42,920 nt of DNA from Chlorogloeopsis fritschii PCC 6912. Lineage in GTDB: Bacteria; Cyanobacteriota; Cyanobacteriia; Cyanobacteriales; Nostocaceae. The DNA lies in the NCBI RefSeq assembly GCF_000317285.1, contig NZ_AJLN01000102.1, forward strand, positions 1 through 42,920. Reading direction: 5' to 3'. Positions 1 through 9,181 of this stretch are shown here, piece after piece. The position numbers were made by a program, and so were the translations under genes. The notes under the pieces were generated by a model. The model was not told the origin of the DNA and searched no databases. It was given only the letters and a program-made list of their open reading frames with translations. Each line of letters starts with the position of its first letter. Position 1 is the stretch's first letter.

Positions 1-66
1 CCTAATTTTCCTCAAACCCTTTTTTTACGTTGTGGACAGTGCCCACCTTACGGTTTTAGAACTTAC

Positions 67-1326
67 TTATGATGCGTTTACCATAGGTTCCCTAAAAGCA
101 ACGTGCAGATGTTTTGGCCCGTGGAACACGATATTGTTTGCCCATTCAACCTTTTCATCTAGCAAGTGCAGTTCGGGTAAACGGTTAAGCAGGACATTCA
201 AAGCAATAGCCGCCTCGGCACGTGCCAATGCAGCGCCAAGGCAGAAGTGAATACCACTACCAAAGCCGGAGTGCTTGCAGTCTTGACGTTGGATATCAAG
301 GAAATCTGGATTGACAAAGCGTGCAGGATCTCGGTTAGCAGAGCCAAGTACTAACCCTACGCTGTCACCACGTCGGATGAGTTTACCGCCAATCTCAATG
401 TCTGCAAAAGCCCAGCGCGTCACCATTTGCACGGGGCTGTCGTAACGTATGAGTTCTTCTACTGCTCCGGTAATGAGTTCTGGGTGAGATCGCAACAAAT
501 TAAGGGCATCCGGATTGCGAAGCAACGCCAGTGTTCCTTTGGCAATCAGGTTAATCGTGGTTTCGTGACCGGCTGTAAGGAGATGGATGCATGTGGCGAG
601 AACTTCTTCATCGTTGAGTTTATTGCCCTCGTCTTGAGCCTTGACTAAGGCAGTGATTAGATCCTGGCGTGGTTCGGTGTGTCGTTGCCCGATCGCCTGT
701 TTAAAGTAGTCGATAAATCCCCAAGTAGCCTGCTCGGCTTGAGCGTAAACCTCTGGTGAGGGAGTCAGACGAGAGGCGCTGGCGTGCTGTAAAGCTAGCG
801 CCCATTCACGGAACATTGGGCGATCGCTCGCATCTACTCCTAACATAGTAGCGATGACCATGACTGGCAGAGGAAAGGCAAAATCTTCAACTAAGTCCAT
901 CTCGCCACGGGCTTGAACCCGATCCAGTAAACTATCAGCAATGTTAAAGATAGCTGGACGGATGTTTTCAACCATCCTGGGGGAAAATACTTTGTTGACT
1001 AGCGATCGCAACCGCGTGTGATCGGGTGGATCTCGAAAAACCATCCAGTTGCCAACCATCGACCGAAATCCTTTATAGGCAGCTGGCACTGGTGCACCTT
1101 CACCATCATCTCGGACTTTTGAAGCTTCACGACCGAATTTAGGACTTTCCAGCACCTGCATTACATCTTCATAACGAAACAGATACCAAGCACCAGGCAA
1201 CCGGGGATTAGAAGCGACTCCCCAATGAATCGGATCTTCCTCTCTGTAGCGTCGGTAGAATTTGTAGGGATCTTCAATGACTTCAGATATAAATGGATTT
1301 AGTCTTTCAATCGTGGAAATTGTCAT
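67..1326 (-). CDS. Cytochrome P450, candidate aryl-aryl coupling enzyme (RebP/StaP role)
   Basis: A complete 419-residue soluble bacterial P450. Seen: the I-helix oxygen-activation motif AGHETT (252-257), the K-helix ExxR (E291-R294), and the haem loop FGSGIHFCLG (355-364) with Cys362 as thiolate ligand. There is no membrane anchor, so it should need separate ferredoxin and reductase partners. In indolocarbazole pathways a P450 in this position joins the two indole C2 atoms of chromopyrrolic acid; that role is inferred from the neighbouring oxidase and synthase genes, because the P450 family alone does not fix the substrate. It is the last cluster gene inside the window and is separated from the GST gene by 255 bp of repeats, so it may share the operon or have its own promoter. 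The ATG has only a weak ribosome site (GGAT). Family certain, role moderately likely. Confidence 0.9.
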   Translation of the reverse strand: MTISTIERLNPFISEVIEDPYKFYRRYREEDPIHWGVASNPRLPGAWYLFRYEDVMQVLESPKFGREASKVRDDGEGAPVPAAYKGFRSMVGNWMVFRDPPDHTRLRSLVNKVFSPRMVENIRPAIFNIADSLLDRVQARGEMDLVEDFAFPLPVMVIATMLGVDASDRPMFREWALALQHASASRLTPSPEVYAQAEQATWGFIDYFKQAIGQRHTEPRQDLITALVKAQDEGNKLNDEEVLATCIHLLTAGHETTINLIAKGTLALLRNPDALNLLRSHPELITGAVEELIRYDSPVQMVTRWAFADIEIGGKLIRRGDSVGLVLGSANRDPARFVNPDFLDIQRQDCKHSGFGSGIHFCLGAALARAEAAIALNVLLNRLPELHLLDEKVEWANNIVFHGPKHLHVAFREPMVNAS

Positions 1327-1581
1327 TATGAATATCCAATTAGGCTTTAGTTTTTTCTTCTTCCTTTGCGCTCTTTGTGTTCTTTGTGGTTCGTTCTCTT
1401 ACTCATCGAATTTAGTCTGGTGGGCTACTAGTCCTAGTGTTCGACCATGCAAGTTAATGAACTAACCACAAAGGACGCTTTAGACGCGCAGCGGCTTCCC
1501 GTAAGGGTAGGACACAAAGGAAGAATGAAAGAAGAGAAATTAAAAAGTAGGTTTAGTCGGCAAAGTTGGTGTGGCGGACTA
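1327..1581. repeat. Repeat-filled spacer between GST and P450 genes
   Basis: This non-coding spacer is built of interspersed repeats. One module reads CTTTGTG...CTTTGTGGTTCG at 1371-1393 and recurs inverted at 1464-1477 (AACCACAAAGGACG), with ACACAAAGGAAG following at about 1511-1522. A second module, TAGACGCGCAGCGGCTTCC, is at 1481-1499. Both modules recur inside the large synthase gene (6431-6628). GGGCTACTAGTCC near 1423 and its approximate inverse near 1574 suggest a further inverted pair. Confidence 0.7.
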
Positions 1582-2274
1582 CTAGCCCGCGTAAACTGGT
1601 GCTTCTTCTAAAGGTGGCAATTCTAACGGATATCGCAGTGCAGCCAGCATCCTTGCCATTTGCTCGTGCCCGGAGCGCTGAACCCGCATTACAGAAGGTC
1701 TCGACTCCAAACGCCTTACATAATCTGTTAAGGCTGGCAGATGTTTGTAGCTATAAACTATCCGCAAGTAGGTGAGGGTTGGGGCAGCAGCGCAGTCTGC
1801 TAGGGAGAACTCTTCACCTGCTAGCCAAGTGCGCCCTTGCAGCCGCTCTTCCAAAAGAGTGCACCCCGTTTCTAACAGCCGCTTTGCTTTAACGACGCCT
1901 TTGCCATCCCGTTCCTCAACCGGGCGTTGGGTGTTGGCAAATAGTACCTCACGTCCACCGTTGATATACATATCGATAACTCGCTCCAGTAAGCGAACCT
2001 TTAAAGCAAGTTCTGGATCTTTGGGAATGAGGCGAGGTTCGTTTTGACAGTACTGTTCGAGGTATTCAATGATGATGGCAGCCTCTATAATTACCTGACC
2101 TCGATCAGTTACAAGCGTTGGAATTTTACCAAAGGGATTAACTTGGGTATAGCGCGATCGCGCTTCGGGATTGAAAAGATTTACTTCGATGGGTGTGAAA
2201 TTTATGCCCTTTTCGTAGAGAGCGATGAGAACTCGCTGGGAGTAGGATGAGGCAGGAGCGTAGTAGAATTTCAT
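1582..2274 (-). CDS. Glutathione S-transferase-fold protein in the bisindole cluster
   Basis: A 230-residue protein with the canonical two-domain GST layout: an N-terminal thioredoxin-like domain (1-80) with a Ser-rich catalytic loop (ASSYSQRV, 8-15) and the cis-proline segment NPFGKIPTLV (46-55), then an all-helical C-terminal domain with the usual FSLADCAAAP-type capping box. The glutathione gamma-glutamyl contact, normally Glu-Ser before helix 3, reads EAAIIIEYL here, so the Ser is Ala and GSH binding may be altered. The start lies two bases after the monooxygenase stop, which suggests translational coupling and a shared job. GSTs are not part of the canonical violacein, rebeccamycin or staurosporine sets. 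It could act as a lyase or isomerase, in detoxification, or as a non-catalytic partner. Family secure, function unknown. Confidence 0.88.
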   Translation of the reverse strand: MKFYYAPASSYSQRVLIALYEKGINFTPIEVNLFNPEARSRYTQVNPFGKIPTLVTDRGQVIIEAAIIIEYLEQYCQNEPRLIPKDPELALKVRLLERVIDMYINGGREVLFANTQRPVEERDGKGVVKAKRLLETGCTLLEERLQGRTWLAGEEFSLADCAAAPTLTYLRIVYSYKHLPALTDYVRRLESRPSVMRVQRSGHEQMARMLAALRYPLELPPLEEAPVYAG

Positions 2275-2276
2275 AT

Positions 2277-3890
2277 TTAAAAATAGCCTCGAACACGGTC
2301 AATTACTGTGGTTGGATCGCTCGGCAATTTATCCCCTCTCCAAGCTACGTGTCCGTCAGGACGCACTAAGATATAGGCGCGCTCGTAGAGATTGGCAGTT
2401 TCAGGATTATTGATTTGTATGCTTGTAAAAGGTACATATCTTTGCTGACAAGCTTTCTCGAAGTTTTCGACTCCTTGCTCTCCTTGGAAGCACATCAACA
2501 CAAAACTGTGACCGAATAAATCTAAGGTAGATTTTCCAGGCTCTAACCAAGCGTGGGGCGCTCGACAGCCTGGATAGCTACTTTGCGTCCACTGATGAGG
2601 ATCGTTAATGGGTGGTGGACAGTCGTCAGGAATAATAGCAGGCGACTCGTAGCGGAAACCGAAGTGAATTCCTGGTGCTTCAAACTCCCGTCGCACATCA
2701 CCGCGCTCCATTTTTGCAGCCATCTGCTTGCGTGCTTGTTCACCTGCGTCAGAGTCGTCCATAATCTCTGGAGACAAGGTGCGCTTGAGGGTGCGTTGCA
2801 AATTGACGTTGGCTTCTTCCATATTTCGCACCGCAATGGGACGCCGCTCAGTTTCATAAGTATCAAGTAGGTTAGAACCCCCCCAACCTTTAAGAACAGC
2901 CGCCAACTTCCAACCCAGATCAACTGCATCAGCGATGCCAGTGTTCATACCGAAACCACCGGAAGGCGAAAGAGTGTGAGCAGAATCGCCAACAAAAAAT
3001 ATGCGATCGCTACGGAAATGTTCGGCGACTCGGTGGGTAAGGTGCCACTGAAGGCTAGAAAGAATTTCTATTGGTGTATCGATACCAAGCGCCTCTTCAA
3101 CCGCTTCTTGAGGATCGCGCATTTCGCCGTCTTCCTGTGGAACTGCTGTTAAGCGATACAACCCCTTGCCGTCAATTGAGCGGAGGGGATACCGCAACCT
3201 CTTGGGGTTAACCATATAGAATACTAAGGCTTTACGCGAACCCAGAATTTCCGGTAGCTCTGGTGCTTGGAAAAGAATATTCTGAAATATCCGTGTGGGG
3301 TGATATGCCGGAGCGTCAACGCCACATTCCTTACGGATTGGACTTTTAGCACCGTCGCAAGCTACTAAGTATTTGGCGTAAATTGTCTCTGTATTTTCAC
3401 TATCAAGATAAGTTACTTGAGCAACAACACTATCATCTTTCTGCTCAAAGTTCTCTAAACGGCAGAGCAGGCGCACCGGGCCATAAGGATATTGACCCAG
3501 GTTACGTATTAACAAAGGTATAAGCCAGTGGTGAGGACAGGGATGCTCTGGTTCTGGTGTATAAACAGGTAAAGGTCTTTCGCCAGCAGACGGAAAATTA
3601 AGCCGAAAAATTTCGTGACCACCAACAGTGGTAACCCAGGCAATATCTAGGGGATGGTCGTAGGGCCAGCCAGCATCGCGTAGTTGTTGGGCAATACCCC
3701 ATCTCCGACAGAGTTCCATTGAGCGTGGCCCGACAGTACCCACCTTCGGGTGAGTAATTACCCCATCAGACTCCTCAACGAGGATACAATCAATACCCTG
3801 ATAGCGTAGTTCCAACGCCATCGCTAAACCGACAGGGCCGCCGCCGACAATTAGGACATCTGTTTCAATAATGTTATTATTCATACGCAT
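2277..3890 (-). CDS. FAD-dependent aromatic monooxygenase (PHBH fold; RebC/StaC-like role)
   Basis: A complete 537-residue single-component flavin monooxygenase. Seen: the Rossmann fingerprint GGGPVG (16-21), the DG motif YLVACDGAKSPIR (174-186), which contacts FAD and NAD(P)H, and the GD motif FFVGDSAHTLSP (298-309) binding the FAD ribityl chain, followed by a thioredoxin-like C-terminal domain typical of the phenol hydroxylase/RebC branch. In indolocarbazole pathways this family works with the P450 and sets the oxidation state of the aglycone; in violacein, relatives hydroxylate indole rings. Position next to the synthase supports either. ATG at 3890 was chosen; in-frame ATG at 3884 and an AGAAG-type site nearby leave the start uncertain by two codons. 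Confidence 0.88.
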   Translation of the reverse strand: MRMNNNIIETDVLIVGGGPVGLAMALELRYQGIDCILVEESDGVITHPKVGTVGPRSMELCRRWGIAQQLRDAGWPYDHPLDIAWVTTVGGHEIFRLNFPSAGERPLPVYTPEPEHPCPHHWLIPLLIRNLGQYPYGPVRLLCRLENFEQKDDSVVAQVTYLDSENTETIYAKYLVACDGAKSPIRKECGVDAPAYHPTRIFQNILFQAPELPEILGSRKALVFYMVNPKRLRYPLRSIDGKGLYRLTAVPQEDGEMRDPQEAVEEALGIDTPIEILSSLQWHLTHRVAEHFRSDRIFFVGDSAHTLSPSGGFGMNTGIADAVDLGWKLAAVLKGWGGSNLLDTYETERRPIAVRNMEEANVNLQRTLKRTLSPEIMDDSDAGEQARKQMAAKMERGDVRREFEAPGIHFGFRYESPAIIPDDCPPPINDPHQWTQSSYPGCRAPHAWLEPGKSTLDLFGHSFVLMCFQGEQGVENFEKACQQRYVPFTSIQINNPETANLYERAYILVRPDGHVAWRGDKLPSDPTTVIDRVRGYF

Positions 3891-3991
3891 ACATTTCTTC
3901 TAATTAAATTTAGTGATGAGTGCCTAAGTAGTTGTTCAATAGCCGCAACTGAAGAATGAAAGAAACACAAACTTCTTCCTTCTGCCTTATA

Positions 3992-6900
3992 TCAATGTAG
4001 GCGCTGAGGATTTTTGGCAAAATCTTCAAAGAATTTCGTGTAGAAATCGAACATCTCATAAACGGTGCTGTGAATTGCCCCACACTCCCTAGCTCTACGG
4101 GCTAAACTTTCAAATCGACGGGCGATCGCTTCACAGGCAACTTCTGGTGTAGGAATATACATTGGCATAGCAATCTCGAAAGTTGGCCCTGCTGTCTTGC
4201 CGCGCTTACCGGAAGGCATACTCACAAGCAGTTCACCTAGAGGGCGCATCATGCCTGTCATCACATCAATGGCAGCGTTCATGATTTTTGAGCGTCTGAG
4301 ACTAGCGGTGGGCGTTAACCCAAAGTGCTGCACCATCAGTTGCATCATAATGAAGTAACACTCATCGAAAATTTGCATCACAGCACGAGTTTCAGGAATA
4401 GTAACGACGCTGCTATTGCCATCCCGATAATGGAGTGTGGGGTTACGCAATGCAGGGTAAGCAGGGTTCCACGGAATCAGACTGCCTGTGGGAGTGATAT
4501 GCTGTTGGGCTAGCGCCTCAGCCAGATGTCGAAATTGTTGGAAGTGGGATTGCTCAAATTTGGGTGAGTTGGGGTTGCATCCCTCTCCCTGCTCAACGAT
4601 AAACTCTATGGCAAACAGGGCGCTTTCCACATCGTCAACCTGCAACTGATAGTCTGGGTGGACTTTGTTAAAATCTTCACGCAAGAACAGGTGATGTTCC
4701 CCCCCGACACGACCCTTTTTAACCACAAATAGATCTGGGATATTTTTAATCGCTTGGCGAATTTGCCGATATAACTCACTTAAAGAGCCATAACCGTGGA
4801 GGCGATCGGCTGTTGGATCGCTGTGTTCGATATCGTTAGCAAGGTCTTTCTCTAGAAAATCAGGCCATTCAAAGCGCATGAACCGCTGTATAGTTGTGGC
4901 AGTGAACGGTTCGAGCGCAAAATCCACTTCAATGGGGAAGCGTCGATTTAGCTCGCTAAAGTTGGGTACTGCCGGATAAAAAGGCTCACCCATAGCCATA
5001 AGGATATTGTTGACCATCAAAAAGTGGATCATTTCCTCATGGGAAACTTCCAGCAACACTCCTCGCATCCCGTAATTGCGCACTTCCTCGCCGTTACCAC
5101 AAGCTAGGTATAATTGTTCTTGCGTCCACAAACCACGACTTACGTATTCTTGTCCGGTGACGTAGTTGGGGATCGAGTAAGCCGCGTAGATGTATTGCAG
5201 CATCACTGCTACTTCTAATTCTGCGGCATGACGCAGGGCAACAACCAATTCATCGCGAGTTTGAATGGTGCGTTGAGTGCGTTTTGGCACAGGTTCAGAA
5301 TCAGGGACATAGCCCACTTGCTGCTGATTGTGCAGGAACTTACGTAGGAGCATTGCCTTTGGTTGGGAAAGGTCTCGTGTTGGCGGCATATAATATGTCT
5401 TGCCGCGATTGTTGGGGTCAGACATCTGCCACATTAGCCGAGCGTAGGTTTCTACTTTGCAGCGATCGGCGAGGCTAAAAACTTCTGCTTTCATGAAGGA
5501 GAAGCATAGCTCGTAGTAAGCCAAGATGTGTTCGTAAATTAAGTTGAAGTCTACTGCCTCATCCGCAACTTCCTCCAAGTACCAGTCATCGGGCAACACC
5601 CGCACAGCAAAGGAACCAGTACCAGACCAGAAGCCAAGCAAATCATCGTTATCGTAGGCGAGAATTGCTTGATCGGGGTGGTTAGGGTTACAGGGTAGTT
5701 CGTCGGGTTGAGCCGACAGTAGTACCCGTGTAGTTCCTGGTTGGACGCCGTGCAAAGTTATCCATCCACGCCCCTCACAGTTGGTTGAAACTACGCACGT
5801 AGGGGCAAAGTCGTTAATTTCCTCTCGCTTGCCCCCTTTGAAATGTAGGATGTTCAGTTCAGAACTAGGGGGGAAGTGGAAAGTTTGACCAAAGTTAGCG
5901 GTGTCTCGTTCAAATTCATAGCCTAGCTGAGGCAATCCTCTAGGATTGTAGAACTGTTGTAGATAGATGCTTTCGACTGCCGCAGGACGCCCTCGGACAA
6001 ATGAGCGTATCTCTATTTCTTCTGTGTAATCTTGACCGCGCTTCCAGTCAGGAAACTCCAAAAATAGACAAGCGTCATCTACCTGGAGATTGATTTCTTT
6101 TTCCTGAACCAGAATTTGTCCTTGTTCGTCTATAATGCACAAACCTTGCTGTTCAATTTCATTACGCAGATTTTCAAAGGGTTCTGCTAGCGGTATGTCT
6201 ACAATGCCGCTAGTGAGTTGATGTGCCTCTTTTTGGTAAGCTTCTGTAGGAATTCGTGCCACTAGACGTTGGCTTTTGACTGTACGTAATTCCAACTCAC
6301 CCAGGTCAAGTTTAGAAGCGATCGCATGAGTTGGCCCCGGCCCCGCTTTCACTGCCCGCCCCACACACGGCACTGCTGTAACCATATTCAGGCTGACACC
6401 TTGATGAGTAACCTGGACAGTAAGGTTAGATAGCGCTTTTTCTTCCCTACCTTCGGAAGCCGCTCCGCGTCTACTGCCATCTGCCGGTTGGTGAGCGAAG
6501 TCGAACCACTGCCCTTTGACTTCTTTCTTAGGTGTCATACCGTTTCTTTGTGAAGCCGCGCCAAATTTTCTCCATACCTCCTCTCTTTGTGTACTTTGTG
6601 TCCTTTGTGGTTCGTTTTTCTTTCTTGCGCGCAGCGCATCTTCATACAGAATTGGTATCAACAATCGCCCGTGAGGATAAGTACTCATCTCGCCCTCACA
6701 CCACAAACCGATACTTCCATGCAGTTCCCAGAAGGTTGGCGAATCGGGTTGCAGTGGGGTTGACATATTACTTAAGCCAAACTGCACAACCAGTCCCAAC
6801 ACATCGTCACGATTCATTGCCTCGCGTAACAACGATACGGTTGGTGAAAGTGTAGTCTCTTCACCCCACAGCAAATCTTTGGCTACTTTAGAGATAGTGA

Positions 6901-7513
6901 ACTGATGTACAGCCGCACGCTGAAACTCACTGTTAAGGCAGTGTGCAGGCAATTCGCGAATATAGTTGAAATTCTGCCAGCGGGCAGGTTGCATCCCTTC
7001 TACAGGAGCCGAGAACATATTTGGGACTTCATGGGAGTTGCCTTTTCGCCCAAAGCTTAACTGTCCCACCATAATTGTGGTTGTCCAGTTGGATGCAGGA
7101 TCGCAATCAAAGATGCGGGCACGATTGAAGGTAGTTCCCAAGTATTCGTTGTAGTGACCCCACATATCAACGCTGCGTCCCACTACTGGATCTTTTTGGT
7201 CAATTTCTCCAAACTCACGTTGGGTGCTGACAATTTTTGCATCTATGGCAAAATGACCATTACCCCCAAAATCCCATCCCATAGCCATGCTAAAAGGGCC
7301 ATTGTCATCCCATTGCCCTTGGGCGTTAAACCTTGGCCCCAATTTATATAAATATTCGTGGAACTCAGACAATGAACGGTGGTGGTCGAAGCGAACACCG
7401 TTCATATAAACAGTATTGCTACCTAGATCCACTAGACCGTTTTTCTGTCCTGTGGGCGCGTGGATACGGGCAAAACCCTGGAAATGTAGGCGGGGGAAAT
7501 CCAAGATGCTCAT
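3992..7513 (-). CDS. Chromopyrrolic-acid/IPA-imine-dimer synthase (VioB/RebD/StaD family)
   Basis: A 1173-residue protein recognisable as the VioB/RebD/StaD family from its opening MSILDFPRLHFQGFARIHAP, the stretch LADRCKVETYARLMWQM (681-697), and the ferritin-like domain: helix ELEVAVMLQYIYAAYSIPNY (765-784) and LLEVSHEEMIHFLMVNNI (820-837), which supplies Glu and His iron ligands. Family members couple two molecules of indole-3-pyruvate imine into chromopyrrolic acid or the violacein precursor. The protein is longer than the roughly 1000-1100 residues usual for the family. The excess includes residues about 296-361, where a repeat-derived insertion sits between GRLLIPILYEDAL and LTVQVTHQGVSLNM; VioB has these flanks almost adjacent. 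No frameshift or stop is seen, so the gene looks functional. No strong ribosome site precedes the ATG. Confidence 0.93.
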   Translation of the reverse strand: MSILDFPRLHFQGFARIHAPTGQKNGLVDLGSNTVYMNGVRFDHHRSLSEFHEYLYKLGPRFNAQGQWDDNGPFSMAMGWDFGGNGHFAIDAKIVSTQREFGEIDQKDPVVGRSVDMWGHYNEYLGTTFNRARIFDCDPASNWTTTIMVGQLSFGRKGNSHEVPNMFSAPVEGMQPARWQNFNYIRELPAHCLNSEFQRAAVHQFTISKVAKDLLWGEETTLSPTVSLLREAMNRDDVLGLVVQFGLSNMSTPLQPDSPTFWELHGSIGLWCEGEMSTYPHGRLLIPILYEDALRARKKNEPQRTQSTQREEVWRKFGAASQRNGMTPKKEVKGQWFDFAHQPADGSRRGAASEGREEKALSNLTVQVTHQGVSLNMVTAVPCVGRAVKAGPGPTHAIASKLDLGELELRTVKSQRLVARIPTEAYQKEAHQLTSGIVDIPLAEPFENLRNEIEQQGLCIIDEQGQILVQEKEINLQVDDACLFLEFPDWKRGQDYTEEIEIRSFVRGRPAAVESIYLQQFYNPRGLPQLGYEFERDTANFGQTFHFPPSSELNILHFKGGKREEINDFAPTCVVSTNCEGRGWITLHGVQPGTTRVLLSAQPDELPCNPNHPDQAILAYDNDDLLGFWSGTGSFAVRVLPDDWYLEEVADEAVDFNLIYEHILAYYELCFSFMKAEVFSLADRCKVETYARLMWQMSDPNNRGKTYYMPPTRDLSQPKAMLLRKFLHNQQQVGYVPDSEPVPKRTQRTIQTRDELVVALRHAAELEVAVMLQYIYAAYSIPNYVTGQEYVSRGLWTQEQLYLACGNGEEVRNYGMRGVLLEVSHEEMIHFLMVNNILMAMGEPFYPAVPNFSELNRRFPIEVDFALEPFTATTIQRFMRFEWPDFLEKDLANDIEHSDPTADRLHGYGSLSELYRQIRQAIKNIPDLFVVKKGRVGGEHHLFLREDFNKVHPDYQLQVDDVESALFAIEFIVEQGEGCNPNSPKFEQSHFQQFRHLAEALAQQHITPTGSLIPWNPAYPALRNPTLHYRDGNSSVVTIPETRAVMQIFDECYFIMMQLMVQHFGLTPTASLRRSKIMNAAIDVMTGMMRPLGELLVSMPSGKRGKTAGPTFEIAMPMYIPTPEVACEAIARRFESLARRARECGAIHSTVYEMFDFYTKFFEDFAKNPQRLH
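6431..6628 (-). repeat. In-frame interspersed-repeat insertion inside the synthase gene
   Basis: About 66 codons (residues about 296-361) of low-complexity, Arg/Gln/Lys-rich sequence with no family counterpart that I recall. The DNA holds the repeat CTTTGTGTCCTTTGTGGTT (6596-6614) and the module GGAAGCCGCTCCGCGTCTA (6455-6473). The latter differs by one base from the inverse of the module at 1481-1499. Both therefore match the intergenic spacer at 1327-1581. The length is a multiple of three and no stop codon is introduced. Confidence 0.75.
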
Positions 7514-7580
7514 AGCTTTTCAATCAGGGGGCTAGGGACTGGGACTGGGGACTGGGGACAGGAAAACCGTAACCTCTCAC
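7514..7580. repeat. Heptamer (CTGGGGA-type) repeat between oxidase and synthase genes
   Basis: About five imperfect units of a G-rich heptamer (CTAGGGA, CTGGGA, CTGGGGA, CTGGGGA) fill this 67-bp gap. The type resembles the short tandemly repeated repetitive (STRR) sequences of heterocystous cyanobacteria. Related units occur at 10283-10440 and 30956-31140. Confidence 0.7.
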
Positions 7581-9122
7581 CTATGCCCCGTAACCTACTA
7601 AAGTAGGAGCATTGACTTTTTCGACAGACACCGATGGGGTTGGAGTCGTAGATTTAGTAGCAGGCTTGGAGGCGGCAATATCGTATACTGCTTCTATGGA
7701 TGACTCGATCGCACCCTGAAGCCAAGCTGGAAATCTGGAACAATGCTCGCCAGCAAACAAGAGTGTATTCTGGGGTCTGGCAGCTTCTAGGTAATGGATG
7801 TGGTGGTTAGATTCACTTGTGATGTCACCGCCCCAAGGAATAGAGCATCCACCAGCGCTCCACTTGTAGTTACCCCAGGCGATCGTTGCCATGTTGACAA
7901 CCATACCGGGTGTTTCAATTTCAGGGTGAAGCTTGCTCGCAGCATTTTTCACAAAGGCGTAACGCTCTTGTTCGGACATCATGCCCAAGTGATCTGCATC
8001 GTCACCGATGGTGTAGCTAGCCAGCAGCGTGCTACTACTAGCAGGATTACACTCAACAGAAGGATAGTAGATTTGGCGGATGCCTTCGTCGTTGAATGAA
8101 GCACCACCCTTAATTCCGGCTTTTTGCCAGAAAGGCTCAGTGCAGTGAAACAGAACCTTGGTTGCTGGACAGTAAAAAGTGTTGTGGATAGAGGCAAGTT
8201 TATCATCGTCAAACCCGCCTAACTCCATCTGACGGACTATAGAAAAGGGGATTGTACACACTACGTAATCACAATGACGTGTACGTAGCTGCCCTTCTTC
8301 TAAGTAGGACACTTTTACGTAGTCTTCGTGTACGTGCAGACCCACTACCTTTTGGTTAAACTTGATCGGAGCTTTCACTGCTGCAGCGAGATGGTTGACG
8401 AGCTGATCCATCCCTCCTTCTAGTTGCAATAAATCGTGGCTTGTTTCAACCAGGATATCACTCAGGAACATATCGAGTGCTTTACTGCACCGCGCCCGCA
8501 AGCTTGGGTTTGCCTTGATAAAACTATGGAGGTCTATGGTTTGACTATGATCGTTAAAATATGGCTCTAAATCTAACCTCTCTAACTCGTCCATCAATTT
8601 TGAAGAGAGGTCGCACTCTAGACTGTAGCGCAGATTACCAGGAGATATCACATCCACAATTGTCTTGAACCAAGCTGCAAACAGCTTAGTTTTTTCACTG
8701 TAGCGCGTGTCCGAGAAAATACTTGGATAACGTTTTTGAAATATCTGAGGTGCATCCTTCATGCGGAAGACTTTTCCTTGGATACTCATCAGAGCATTTT
8801 GCTCCTCGAAGACTGTGACAAACTTGCAGAGCTTGTCAGCCAGCCCCATTTCATGTATGTAGTGTAGAACGTGTTTGTGTTCGCTGGGGATACGCATTGC
8901 CCCAAGTTCCCCGTAAGCAGCATTAGAGCCATCTGTGAAGCGATGAGTCCAGACTCGACCCCCAATGCGCGAGCTTCCTTCCATAATATCCACTTGATGG
9001 CCTAAACGCTCAAGCTCATAGGCTGCTACCAGACCTGCAATGCCAGCACCCAAGATGGTCACGCGCTTGCCTTCGTGGCGATTCGCCTGCTTGCACATAT
9101 TAAGCATTCTTTTAATATCCAT
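7581..9122 (-). CDS. Flavin L-amino-acid (L-tryptophan) oxidase, VioA/RebO/StaO-like
   Basis: A 513-residue flavin amine/L-amino-acid oxidase. Seen: dinucleotide-binding VTILGAGIAGLVAAYELE (21-38), the second flavin motif SRIGGRVWT (51-59), and the C-terminal FAD-binding segment NTLLFAGEHCSRFP followed by GAIESSIEA. There is no signal peptide, so it is cytoplasmic. Next to a VioB/RebD-type synthase the expected reaction is oxidation of L-Trp (or a substituted Trp) to the indole-3-pyruvate imine with H2O2 release, feeding the synthase directly. I chose the ATG at 9122: GGAG lies 10 nt upstream. A TTG two codons earlier (9128) is the alternative, with the same GGAG only 4 nt away. It follows trpD after 59 bp, which links precursor supply to the first pathway step. 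Confidence 0.9.
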   Translation of the reverse strand: MDIKRMLNMCKQANRHEGKRVTILGAGIAGLVAAYELERLGHQVDIMEGSSRIGGRVWTHRFTDGSNAAYGELGAMRIPSEHKHVLHYIHEMGLADKLCKFVTVFEEQNALMSIQGKVFRMKDAPQIFQKRYPSIFSDTRYSEKTKLFAAWFKTIVDVISPGNLRYSLECDLSSKLMDELERLDLEPYFNDHSQTIDLHSFIKANPSLRARCSKALDMFLSDILVETSHDLLQLEGGMDQLVNHLAAAVKAPIKFNQKVVGLHVHEDYVKVSYLEEGQLRTRHCDYVVCTIPFSIVRQMELGGFDDDKLASIHNTFYCPATKVLFHCTEPFWQKAGIKGGASFNDEGIRQIYYPSVECNPASSSTLLASYTIGDDADHLGMMSEQERYAFVKNAASKLHPEIETPGMVVNMATIAWGNYKWSAGGCSIPWGGDITSESNHHIHYLEAARPQNTLLFAGEHCSRFPAWLQGAIESSIEAVYDIAASKPATKSTTPTPSVSVEKVNAPTLVGYGA

Positions 9123-9181
9123 TGGCAAAATACTCCGAATTCTCTGGCAAAATAGCGAATCACTGTTGCATTTCTACTTTT

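Noticed and set aside
1-66. Terminator downstream of the P450
   Set aside because: Only a weak GTGG/CCAC pairing; the T-run is upstream of it on the plus strand and no solid stem followed by U-run exists for the minus strand.
67-9122. True violacein cluster
   Set aside because: No VioE-type protein is seen and a P450 is present; the oxidase and synthase families are shared, but the set fits indolocarbazole logic better.
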